A stretch of 64,000 nt of DNA from UBA1672 sp050633645. GTDB taxonomy: Bacteria > Pseudomonadota > Alphaproteobacteria > Micavibrionales > Micavibrionaceae. The stretch's first letter is position 1. The number at the start of each line of letters is the position of its first letter. The translations under genes were made by a program, and so were the position numbers. Below the pieces are notes generated by a model. It made no database searches. It had not been told where the DNA came from and saw nothing but the letters and a program-made list of their open reading frames with translations. Positions 26,292 to 34,649 of this stretch are shown here, in pieces. Where the stretch lies: positions 696,936 through 760,935 of the forward strand of contig JBOEGX010000001.1 in the NCBI GenBank assembly GCA_050633645.1, in the 5' to 3' direction.

Positions 26292-27752
26292 TCACGCAGC
26301 GTTTCCTTTTAGCTTTTGAATTTCGGTGGCGAGTTGGTCGGGCAAAGCATAGGCCCAATGGGTTATGTTGCCTGCGCCCATGAGAATAACCATATCACCG
26401 GATTTTGCGATATCAGCGAGAATGCGCGGCAGATCATCTTTATCCTGTAGCACCTGAACCGAGCGGTGTCCGTGTTCCTTAATTCCCTTAGCGAGATAAT
26501 CTTTGGTTACACCCTCTATTGGCTTTTCGCCCGCCTCATACACATCCGTGATAATCACATGGTCGGCATCATTGAAGCAACGACAGAATTCCTCGTACAA
26601 ATCTTGCAAACGGGAATAGCGATGCGGTTGCATCACGGCGATGACGTTGCCCTTATTCTCTTCCACGGCGGCGCGCGCGGTTTTCAGAACCACATCAATT
26701 TCCACGGGATGGTGGGCGTAATCATCGATGATGGTTATGCCTTCGACTTCGCCCGTTTTGGTGAAGCGGCGTTTTACTCCGCCAAATTGGCACATTGCCT
26801 TTTTCATTGTGGCTTCGTCCACGCCCATTTCCTTTGCCACACCAAGTGCAACGAGAGAGTTTTGGACGTTATGTTTACCAAGCATCGAAAGATGGATATC
26901 TGTAATTTTTTGATCTTGTCCATTATCGTTTAACCATCCAGCAAAGGTCACGTCAAAGATGCTACCCACCCCGTTCATACGGATATTATCGGCGCGGATA
27001 TCGGCCTGCGGATTAAAACCATATGTGATGACTTTTCGGTCTGAGACTTGCGCGGCCAAAGTTTGCACCTCAGGATGATCAATACAAAGCAGCGCGTAAC
27101 CATGGAACGGTAAATTCAGGATAAAACGTTTATAGGCGTTTTTGACCTTATCGAAACTGCCATAGTGATCCATATGTTCGGGATCGATATTGGTGACGAC
27201 GGCGACGGTTGCAGGAAGGCGGATAAAGCTGCCGTCGCTTTCATCGGCCTCAACAACCATCCATGCCGATTGGCCAAAGCGTGTGTTTGTGCCATATGCG
27301 TTCACAATGCCGCCATTAACGACCGTCGGGTCTAGCCCCGCAAAATCGAGCATTTGCCCAACCATTGAGGTGGTGGTGGTTTTACCATGCGTTCCTGCAA
27401 CGGCGACGGAAGATTTAAGGCGCATTAATTCCGCCAGCATTTCGGCGCGGCGCACCACAGGGACTTTATTTGCTCTGGCGGCTATAAGCTCGGCATTATC
27501 ATCTTTAATCGCAGAGGACACAACGATTGCGGCGGGAAGGTCACCGTCTTTGGTTTTGATATGCGCGGCCTCATGCCCGATGGAAACACGAATACCTGAA
27601 TCTCGCAAACGCGCAACATTCGCGCTTTCCGCCATGTCAGAGCCTTGAACAGTATAGCCGAGATCGGCGAGAAGTGTTGCAATACCACTCATCCCGATGC
27701 CGCCAATACCGACAAAATGTAGGGTTCCTATATCGGGAGACATTGTACGCAT
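26292..27752 (-). CDS. murC: UDP-N-acetylmuramate--L-alanine ligase MurC
   Basis: First of the Mur ligases, adding L-Ala to UDP-MurNAc. LHFVGIGGIGMSGIATLLADLGYTVQGSD is the N-terminal UDP-binding fold. VAVAGTHGKTTTTSMVGQML is the ATP loop, VVEADESDGSFIRLP and NIDPEHMDHYGSFDKV are catalytic/Mg motifs, HNVQNSLVALGVA is the ligase His-Asn motif and IIDDYAHHPVEIDVVLK is the MurC signature. 486 residues, normal. Placed between murG (29-base gap) and murB. Confidence 0.98.
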   Translation of the reverse strand: MRTMSPDIGTLHFVGIGGIGMSGIATLLADLGYTVQGSDMAESANVARLRDSGIRVSIGHEAAHIKTKDGDLPAAIVVSSAIKDDNAELIAARANKVPVVRRAEMLAELMRLKSSVAVAGTHGKTTTTSMVGQMLDFAGLDPTVVNGGIVNAYGTNTRFGQSAWMVVEADESDGSFIRLPATVAVVTNIDPEHMDHYGSFDKVKNAYKRFILNLPFHGYALLCIDHPEVQTLAAQVSDRKVITYGFNPQADIRADNIRMNGVGSIFDVTFAGWLNDNGQDQKITDIHLSMLGKHNVQNSLVALGVAKEMGVDEATMKKAMCQFGGVKRRFTKTGEVEGITIIDDYAHHPVEIDVVLKTARAAVEENKGNVIAVMQPHRYSRLQDLYEEFCRCFNDADHVIITDVYEAGEKPIEGVTKDYLAKGIKEHGHRSVQVLQDKDDLPRILADIAKSGDMVILMGAGNITHWAYALPDQLATEIQKLKGNAA

Positions 27753-27781
27753 CGTTTTAATCCTTATTCATTCTAAATTAA

Positions 27782-28891
27782 TTATCTTGTATAGTCCTCT
27801 ATGATTGCTGTGACAAGGTTTCCAAGCTTTTTTGCTGCCTCAGGTTTTCCGCATTCCTTTGCATTTGCCGCCGCCTTTGCCAAGCTTTCAGGGTTTTGGA
27901 AGAATGTTTCGATGCGGGTAAGAAGCGCATCTTGCGTAAAGCCATCCTCTGTCATGACCCATGCACCGCCCTGATCCGCAATAGAATCCGCGTTTTTCTT
28001 TTGTTGTTGATCTTTATGATGGGGGTATGGGACGTAAATTGCAGGACGCCCTGCTACGCTTACTTCCGCAACCGTTGATGCGCCAGAACGACCGATAACA
28101 AGATGGGATTTTTCAAGCTCACCCGCGACATCATCAATGAAGGTTGAAAGATTGGCATTTATGCCCGCATCCTTATACACGGCGCGTACGTCTTCGATAT
28201 CGGCTTCGCGGCATTGTTGGATAACGTATAAATTATCGCGATATTCTATTGGTAGTTTTGCAAGGGTTGCGGGCACTATTTTCGAAAACACGGTGGCGCC
28301 AAGTGATCCGCCCATAACCAAAAGCCTGAACTCGCCCTTTTCCTTTGGTGCAGTGTACGCCTTATCATAAAGAGAGATAATATCGGGGCGAACGGGGTTT
28401 CCCGTTAAAACGGCACGGAGCTTTTCCTCCTTATCCAATCCCATCGAATTAGGAAGGGATAACGCAATACGGTCCGCGCGAGGCGCGAGCATAGAATTTG
28501 CCTTACCGATAATGGCGTTTTGTTCATGCAAAATCGTAGGGATACCGCTTTTTTGTGCGGCATAGACGGCAGGAAATGATGGATAACCACCAAAGCCAAT
28601 GACGAGATCAGGTTTCAGCTTTTTTACAAGAATCGTCGCGTGAATAAGCCCTAGCCCAAGGTTAAGTGCCCCCTTAATTTTACCAATAATACCCGCGCCA
28701 GATGTTCCCGATTTCACAACATGGGTCGTTATATTTTTGAACATTTTATCAAATCGTTTGCCACGCGCATCTGTCACGAGATCAACGCGATAGCCACGTT
28801 TTAAAAGATCATCGGCGAGCGCGGCGGCGGGGCTCATATGACCGCCAGTTCCGCCTGCACTAATCACTACAAAATACTGTTTCTTAATCAC
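27782..28891 (-). CDS. murG: Lipid II-forming GlcNAc transferase MurG
   Basis: Peripheral membrane GT-B glycosyltransferase that converts lipid I to lipid II. SAGGTGGHMSPAAALADDLLKRGYRV is the N-terminal donor/acceptor loop motif, VIGFGGYPSFPAVYAA and LHEQNAIIGKANSMLA follow in the first half, and LLVMGGSLGATVFSKIVP and VIGRSGASTVAEVSVAGRPAIYVPYPHHKDQQQKKNA form the UDP-GlcNAc-binding half. 369 residues. Starts 14 bases after ftsW. Confidence 0.98.
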   Translation of the reverse strand: MIKKQYFVVISAGGTGGHMSPAAALADDLLKRGYRVDLVTDARGKRFDKMFKNITTHVVKSGTSGAGIIGKIKGALNLGLGLIHATILVKKLKPDLVIGFGGYPSFPAVYAAQKSGIPTILHEQNAIIGKANSMLAPRADRIALSLPNSMGLDKEEKLRAVLTGNPVRPDIISLYDKAYTAPKEKGEFRLLVMGGSLGATVFSKIVPATLAKLPIEYRDNLYVIQQCREADIEDVRAVYKDAGINANLSTFIDDVAGELEKSHLVIGRSGASTVAEVSVAGRPAIYVPYPHHKDQQQKKNADSIADQGGAWVMTEDGFTQDALLTRIETFFQNPESLAKAAANAKECGKPEAAKKLGNLVTAIIEDYTR

Positions 28892-28905
28892 TTACACGCC
28901 CCCGA

Positions 28906-30144
28906 TCATGATTTCATTCTTCGCATTGTTATACTGCTGCGGGCGATAGATTGTCGCCCTTTTTGCCGTGTTAAAGCCAAAACCATTCCCATTGCAATGG
29001 ACATGGAGATCATAGACGAGCCGCCGTAACTGATGAATGGAAGAGTCATGCCCTTTGTTGGCAACATATTAACGGCAGATCCCATATGAATAAAGGATTG
29101 AAATCCGAACATGAATAAAAGGCCACTTGCTGCGAGGACGATAAATACGTCGTGCGTTTCTTGTAATCGTCTAAATCCGCGCAGTAAAACAAATAAGAAA
29201 ATACCAATTAAAATGAATGAGAACAGTAACCCCATTTCTTCTGCTAAAACTGAGAATATAAAGTCGGCGTGAACATCGGGGATCATCATTTTTTCTGTGC
29301 CCTGCCCTGGACCAACACCGATTACCCCGCCTTGCTTTATGGCATCAAGAGAGCGCTCAACCTGATAATTGTCACCACTTTCGGGATATAGAAACCTGTC
29401 TACACGGCTTCGAACATGATGAAATCCAAGATAAGCCGTTGTTAAAGCCCCCACACCCGCGCCAAATAAAACAGCAAGATAACGAAAACGAAGACCAACG
29501 AGAAATATCTGAACGGCGAAAATCCCTGTTAATACAACACTCATCCCCAGATCTGGCTGCATCAGTAACATAACCAGACACATGATATATAAGCCAATGG
29601 AAAAGCCAAAGCCATTAAAAACAAGCCCCTTTGCGCTCTCGACGTGATAGCCTTCGGCGCGTTTCATTGATTTTTTTTGTAAGGCGATAAGCCACGCCGC
29701 AACCACGGCAAATGATGGCTTAAGAAACTCACTTGGCTGGACCGAAAATCCTAAAATATTTATCCAACGCGTTGCGCCCTTAACCTCCTCTCCAAAAACG
29801 AGAACCCCGACCATCATAATGCACGTCCCAACAAAAAGAAGGCTGGCCATGCGCCAGACATAACGCGGCGAAAGCATAGATATCGAAAACAACAAGACGA
29901 TTGAGGGGATTAAAAAAACCAGATGTTTTTTAAGAAAATGGAAATCGCCAACACCAATCCTTTGTGCGACAGAGGGGCTAGCGGTTGCAACCAATGCCAC
30001 ACCGAAAAGCATAAGAACTAAAACACAGGACAGCATCGCCTTATCAATCGTCCACCACCATGCACCCAAGAATGAGTTATCTGTACGGGAAAAAGCACGG
30101 GGTTGTGCATATTCAAAATTTTGTTCTGATGAAATGCCGCTCAT
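28906..30144 (-). CDS. ftsW: SEDS-family peptidoglycan polymerase FtsW
   Basis: Divisome glycosyltransferase with about ten membrane helices, 412 residues. Family motifs visible are GATRWINILGFSVQPSEFLKPSFAVVAAWL, with the conserved Pro-Ser-Glu, LMQPDLGMSVVL, ERSLDAIKQGGVIGVGPGQGTEKMMIPDVHADFIFSVLAEEMG and FIHMGSAVNMLPTKGMTLPFISYGGSSM. It works with the FtsI transpeptidase encoded upstream. Six bases separate it from murD, and it is followed closely by murG. Confidence 0.98.
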   Translation of the reverse strand: MSGISSEQNFEYAQPRAFSRTDNSFLGAWWWTIDKAMLSCVLVLMLFGVALVATASPSVAQRIGVGDFHFLKKHLVFLIPSIVLLFSISMLSPRYVWRMASLLFVGTCIMMVGVLVFGEEVKGATRWINILGFSVQPSEFLKPSFAVVAAWLIALQKKSMKRAEGYHVESAKGLVFNGFGFSIGLYIMCLVMLLMQPDLGMSVVLTGIFAVQIFLVGLRFRYLAVLFGAGVGALTTAYLGFHHVRSRVDRFLYPESGDNYQVERSLDAIKQGGVIGVGPGQGTEKMMIPDVHADFIFSVLAEEMGLLFSFILIGIFLFVLLRGFRRLQETHDVFIVLAASGLLFMFGFQSFIHMGSAVNMLPTKGMTLPFISYGGSSMISMSIAMGMVLALTRQKGRQSIARSSITMRRMKS

Positions 30145-30150
30145 GTTAAA

Positions 30151-31566
30151 TCATTCATCCAATGCCGTTACTATTTGCGTAAAAACATCGCCGCGATGTT
30201 CAAAAGAATCAAACTGATCAAAAGATGCACAAGCAGGTGATAAAAGCACTGTTCCCGCTCCACCAGGTTGTCCGCGGTTTTTTTGTGCCATTTCATGGGA
30301 TTCAGACAAAGCTTTTTTAAGATCATAGCACCGCGTGTACTCCATTCCATATTTATCAAACCATTGGGCAAAGTCCTCGGTAGATTCACCAATCAGGAAT
30401 GCATGTTTAATGCGGGGGAAAAACTCTTCTAACCCTTCAAGACCGTTTTTCTTTTTGCGTCCACCCACGATCCAATACACATTATTACGACATCCAAGCG
30501 CAACAGCAGCCGACGCCGCGTTCGTTGACTTACTGTCGTTGATATAGGTTACACCGTTAATGGTTCGCACCAAATATTGGCGATGATTTAGCCCAGGGAA
30601 GCTCTGCATTGCGTGCCAAATATCGCTTGGCGCGACACCACATAATTTTACCACAGCAAAAGCGGCGGCTGCATTTTGATAGTTATGTGCGCCTTTAAGG
30701 CTTTGCACTTTATCCAACCCGCCATATTGCTCATCACCGCCGTCAATAGCGTCATGCAAAACATCATCAGACACGTACACCCCATTATGAATTTCTTTAT
30801 CCGTTGAAATCTCATATATATTTCTTAATCTCAAACCTTTTGCTCGATCATAAATTTTTTGAGTATGTGGATCATCCGAACAAATCACGGCTAAATTATA
30901 CTCTTCATTTTGTGAGATTTGAATTATCTTCTCTTTGACGGCGCAGTAGTTTTCCATACTGCCGTGGCGGTCAATATGATCAGGACTAATGTTCAAGAGC
31001 ACCGATATGTCTGGGCGAAAATTTGGGCATAGATCAATTTGAAATGAAGACATCTCTATCACTACCCATGTATTCTCATCTTTCACTTTAAGGTCAAAAA
31101 CAGGTGTCCCTATATTTCCACCCAGAAGCGCCTTTTTTCCTGTTTCATTTAACACATAATTGATGAGACTGCTGGTTGTGGACTTTCCATTTGTGCCTGT
31201 GACCCCGATAGTATTGATTTTAGGATAGACGCGAGAGAATAATTCCACGTCGCAAATAATTTCAATATCGGCGTCTTGCGCTCTTTTCACGACCTCATGC
31301 GGTGTAGGATGCGTAAAAGGAATGCCAGGGGAGAGGAGCAAAAACGCAAATTTTGAACAATCTGCCGTTTTCAAATCCAACAAATCAAAGCCAGCTTTTC
31401 TTGCTTTTTCCAAGTTATTGGCATTATCATCACCGACAATAATATTTGCACCTGCGGCCTTTAATACCTTGGCCGATGACATGCCCGAGCGCCCCAATCC
31501 AAAGATCAGGATCGGCGCACCATCAAGCTTTTCAACAAAATCTTTAAGTTCGGCGCTATGTGACAT
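30151..31566 (-). CDS. murD: UDP-MurNAc-L-alanine--D-glutamate ligase MurD
   Basis: Adds D-Glu to UDP-MurNAc-L-Ala. ILIFGLGRSGMSSAKVLKAAGANIIVGDD is the UDP-binding N-domain, IGVTGTNGKSTTSSLINYVL the ATP loop, VIEMSSFQIDLCPNFRPDISVLLNISPDHIDRHGSMENYCAVKEKI the central Mur-ligase block, KGAHNYQNAAAAFAVVKL the His-Asn motif, and TYINDSKSTNAASAAVALG the MurD signature. I take ATG 31566 rather than the GTG four codons upstream. About 471 residues, slightly long for MurD. Confidence 0.97.
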   Translation of the reverse strand: MSHSAELKDFVEKLDGAPILIFGLGRSGMSSAKVLKAAGANIIVGDDNANNLEKARKAGFDLLDLKTADCSKFAFLLLSPGIPFTHPTPHEVVKRAQDADIEIICDVELFSRVYPKINTIGVTGTNGKSTTSSLINYVLNETGKKALLGGNIGTPVFDLKVKDENTWVVIEMSSFQIDLCPNFRPDISVLLNISPDHIDRHGSMENYCAVKEKIIQISQNEEYNLAVICSDDPHTQKIYDRAKGLRLRNIYEISTDKEIHNGVYVSDDVLHDAIDGGDEQYGGLDKVQSLKGAHNYQNAAAAFAVVKLCGVAPSDIWHAMQSFPGLNHRQYLVRTINGVTYINDSKSTNAASAAVALGCRNNVYWIVGGRKKKNGLEGLEEFFPRIKHAFLIGESTEDFAQWFDKYGMEYTRCYDLKKALSESHEMAQKNRGQPGGAGTVLLSPACASFDQFDSFEHRGDVFTQIVTALDE

Positions 31567-31600
31567 AAGCGAATCCACATGTTGTTTAAACAGTGGCGTA

Positions 31601-32686
31601 TTATCGCAGTTTCAGTGTCGCGAGTCCAACCAAAGCTAAAATTACCGCAATGATCCAAAAGCGGATTACGATTGTTGGCTCTGACCAGCCTTTTTTCTCA
31701 AAATGGTGGTGGATTGGCGCCATGGCGAAAACCCGTTTTCCCGTGAGCTTAAAGGAGGCAACCTGCACAATTACGGACACCGTTTCCAGAACGAATATAC
31801 CGCCGATAATCGCCAGAACAATCTCATGCTTTGTCATGACAGACATTGCGCCCAAAAAACCGCCCATTGCCAAAGACCCCGTATCGCCCATAAAAATGGC
31901 GGCAGGGGGGGCATTATACCAGAGAAACCCCATAGCGCCACCAATCAATGCACCGCAAATAATAATAAGCTCTGACGTGCCAGGAACATGGTTAAGATAG
32001 AGATAGGCCGAATAATCAATACGACCAACGAGATAAGCAATAAGACCAAAGCATCCCGCAGCAATCGCCACGGGCACAATCGCCAAGCCATCAAGGCCAT
32101 CGGTTAAGTTTACCGCATTGGATGCACCGATAATAACGATGAGCGACCATGGAATAAAGAACCATGACAGATTAATCAAAACATCTTTGAAAAACGGAGG
32201 CGCGACATGGGTGTTCAACGTTTCGGGCATTGCGTTCATAATGCCTATCGTTGCGATTGTACCAATTATAATCTGCCCCAGAATTTTCAGTTTCCCTGAT
32301 AGCCCCTTTGTATTGCGTTTGGTGAGCTTCAAGTAATCATCAGCAAAGCCGATTGCGCCATAACCAACCATGACCAATAAGGCCAACCACATGAACGGAT
32401 TCGCCCAATCGGACCATAATAATGTACTGATCAATACAGAAATCAGCACCATTAACCCGCCCATTGTCGGTGTTCCCGCCTTTTTAAAATGGGTTTCAGG
32501 GCCATCGTCACGAATGGGTTGACCCTCTTTTTGCTTTGACTTAAGCCATTTAATCATTGGCGGGGCAATTAAAAAACACACGATCAGAGCCGTTACAACC
32601 GCGCCACCCGCACGAAACGTAATAGAGCGGAATAAATCAGCGAAAAGGATTTGATCAAAATAGGGCTGGAATAGATTATAAAGCAT
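31601..32686 (-). CDS. mraY: Phospho-MurNAc-pentapeptide transferase MraY
   Basis: Integral membrane enzyme (about ten helices) that makes lipid I from UDP-MurNAc-pentapeptide and undecaprenyl phosphate. Motifs include PIRDDGPETHFKKAGTPTMGGLMVL, FADDYLKLTKRNTKGLSGK with the catalytic Asp pair, NAVNLTDGLDGLAI and FLWYNAPPAAIFMGDTGSLAMGG, and MAPIHHHFEKKGWSEPTIVIRFWI at the end. 361 residues, as expected. Its start overlaps the preceding murF remnant by 11 bases. Confidence 0.98.
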   Translation of the reverse strand: MLYNLFQPYFDQILFADLFRSITFRAGGAVVTALIVCFLIAPPMIKWLKSKQKEGQPIRDDGPETHFKKAGTPTMGGLMVLISVLISTLLWSDWANPFMWLALLVMVGYGAIGFADDYLKLTKRNTKGLSGKLKILGQIIIGTIATIGIMNAMPETLNTHVAPPFFKDVLINLSWFFIPWSLIVIIGASNAVNLTDGLDGLAIVPVAIAAGCFGLIAYLVGRIDYSAYLYLNHVPGTSELIIICGALIGGAMGFLWYNAPPAAIFMGDTGSLAMGGFLGAMSVMTKHEIVLAIIGGIFVLETVSVIVQVASFKLTGKRVFAMAPIHHHFEKKGWSEPTIVIRFWIIAVILALVGLATLKLR

Positions 32687-33143
32687 AATTAGCGGTACTT
32701 CTGTGACATGAATATTCTTTTACAACGCGAAGGGCGTCTACCATTTTTATGCTCATACCATCTTTTTCCTGTTTAAACACCAATAAATCACCTGGAGAAA
32801 GCACGTCTGTTACTATTTTCTCTACTTTTTCTTCTTTGTAAAGGGTGGAAAGCAGACTTTGTACGTTCCGCACGGCTGGTTTCAAATTAGAAGCATAGAT
32901 AAAGTCAAGCGTACCCATACGAAATGGAACAGGAATGTCCTTTTTATTTTCACGTTTTTTAAAATAAGTTTGCGGGTAATCCACATGCTCCAGCGTTACC
33001 GTTTGACGACCATTGCCCAAATCAATCATGTTTTTCACGCGAAAAATGATTCCATTTTGTTTTTCTTTTGGCTTTGGTGCCACGCGAACGGTGACATTGG
33101 ATGTTTTTAAGTGAGACCAGTAGTAGCGGTTATTTTTAATCAT
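32676..33143 (-). CDS. Probable MurF C-terminal domain remnant in the murF position
   Basis: A 155-residue protein (ATG 33143 with AAGG upstream; a GTG start four codons earlier is possible). It sits exactly where murF belongs, between murE and mraY. Its C-terminal ~110 residues follow the MurF third domain: NGIIFRVKNMIDLGNG aligns with the GRRIAVLGDMLELG strand, GTLDFIYASNLKPAVRNV with the region after it, and LSPGDLLVFKQEKDGMSIKMVDAL with the terminal LKPGDVVLVKGSRxxxMxxVVEAL motif. The ATP loop, Mg ligands and ligase His-Asn motif are all missing, so it cannot be a Mur ligase by itself. It is still open and overlaps mraY, so it may be kept for a new structural role. The MurF link is my inference from motif order. 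Confidence 0.7.
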   Translation of the reverse strand: MIKNNRYYWSHLKTSNVTVRVAPKPKEKQNGIIFRVKNMIDLGNGRQTVTLEHVDYPQTYFKKRENKKDIPVPFRMGTLDFIYASNLKPAVRNVQSLLSTLYKEEKVEKIVTDVLSPGDLLVFKQEKDGMSIKMVDALRVVKEYSCHRSTANYAL

Positions 33144-33209
33144 GCAGATACGCACCTTTTACTCTTAAGTTGTTACTCTAATCACTTGATTCCTAAGACT
33201 CAATAGGCA

Positions 33210-34649
33210 TCAAGCAGAAGTTTTGACCTTATCCCCGAGCATTGCACCCAAAGTTTCACGAACATCGTCGAACGGTTCAGTCACGCCGTTAAAAATCTGT
33301 CCTTGCTCATGCCCTTTTCCGGCAACCAACAAGATATCCCCCTGCCCCATCATATCTACGCCAAGTAGAATGGCTTCGCGGCGACCTGATATATTCATAA
33401 TTTCCGCGCCATCACCAGTCATTCCACCGATAATTTCATGGCGGATAGTTTCGGGATTTTCACTGCGGGGGTTGTCATCTGTTACGATTGCGATATCAGC
33501 AAGGCGCGATACCGCGTCACCCATTAACGGGCGTTTTGTTTTGTCGCGATCACCGCCACAGCCAAACACGCAGATTAAGCGGGATTTGGTGTGCGGACGC
33601 AGAGCATTTATCACATTTTCCAATGCATCGGGCGTGTGTGCATAATCAATATAGGCGTTGCGCGTACCATCGGTGACATGTTGCAAACGCCCAGGAACAG
33701 GCTCTATCGAAGAAAGAGCATTGATAAGAACCTCGGTTTTTTCAGGGTATTGTGCCAAAATACAGGCTAGAGCGCATAGAATATTCATCACCTGAAACCG
33801 TCCAACAAGCGGGAGCGCCACACCATATTCCTTGCCAAATATCTCAACCTTAACATTTTGCCCTGCATGATGAATATCGCGAGAGATCAAACGGATATCC
33901 TCGCCCGCCTCGCCATATGATATAACGCGGATGCCGCGCCTTTTACAAACAGAGGAAAGCTCATCAAATGCGGCGCTATTGGCGTTTAGAACTGCCGTGC
34001 CGTTAATCGGAAGTACTTCAGAAAACAGGCGCAATTTCGCCGCCATATAGCTTTCCATGTCTGGGTGATAATCAAGGTGATCTTGTGAAAAACTTGTAAA
34101 GGCGGCGACATCAATATTCACGCCATCCATACGATATTGGTCAAGGCCGTGGCTGGATGCTTCCATTGCGACATGATCAATACCATCCTCACCCATCTGC
34201 GCGAGAAGATGCTGCAATGTGATGGGATCTGGCGTTGTCATATTGCCCGATAATGTGCCGATATAGGTCGCGTTTAATTCGAGGGATTTCCAAAGATAAT
34301 CGATGAAATGCACGACCGAGCTTTTGCCGTTCGTCCCTGTTACTGCGATGATATGCGCGGGTTGCCCACCGTAATATTCCGCCGCAATATGCGCGAGAGC
34401 CTTGCGCGGGTTATCGGTTGTTACGATTTGTACGCCCTGCGCATTATCATATGCGCGATCCGTCAAAATCACAGATGCACCATTTTCAATCGCAGATGGG
34501 ATGTAATCATATCCATCCGATGCCACGCCCTTAAGTGCGGCGAATAAAAAGCCCTTTTGCACGGCGCGACTGTCTTGGGTCACACCCATTAACGACGCTA
34601 CATCTATATTAAGGGCGAAGGGAGAGTATTCAGCGTGAGTAGGAGACAA
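33210..34649 (-). CDS. murE: UDP-MurNAc-tripeptide synthetase MurE (probable TTG start)
   Basis: Adds the third amino acid, probably meso-diaminopimelate: the motif DNPRSENPETI matches the DNPRxE signature of diaminopimelate-adding enzymes. LMGVTQDSRAVQKGFLFAALKG is the UDP-binding N-domain, IAVTGTNGKSSVVHFIDYL the ATP loop, MEASSHGLDQYRMDGVNIDVAAFTSFSQDHLDYH the Mur-ligase core. The frame is open to 34715, deep in ftsI, but a TTG at 34649 has GGGAGG 8 bases upstream and gives the normal distance to the DSR motif, so I prefer it. This start lies inside the last codons of ftsI (20-base overlap). Confidence 0.95.
   Translation of the reverse strand: MSPTHAEYSPFALNIDVASLMGVTQDSRAVQKGFLFAALKGVASDGYDYIPSAIENGASVILTDRAYDNAQGVQIVTTDNPRKALAHIAAEYYGGQPAHIIAVTGTNGKSSVVHFIDYLWKSLELNATYIGTLSGNMTTPDPITLQHLLAQMGEDGIDHVAMEASSHGLDQYRMDGVNIDVAAFTSFSQDHLDYHPDMESYMAAKLRLFSEVLPINGTAVLNANSAAFDELSSVCKRRGIRVISYGEAGEDIRLISRDIHHAGQNVKVEIFGKEYGVALPLVGRFQVMNILCALACILAQYPEKTEVLINALSSIEPVPGRLQHVTDGTRNAYIDYAHTPDALENVINALRPHTKSRLICVFGCGGDRDKTKRPLMGDAVSRLADIAIVTDDNPRSENPETIRHEIIGGMTGDGAEIMNISGRREAILLGVDMMGQGDILLVAGKGHEQGQIFNGVTEPFDDVRETLGAMLGDKVKTSA

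Noticed and set aside
32859..33110. Plus-strand open frame opposite the murF remnant
   Set aside because: The minus-strand frame has MurF-like order and overlaps mraY in an operon-like way, whereas this one has no such features.
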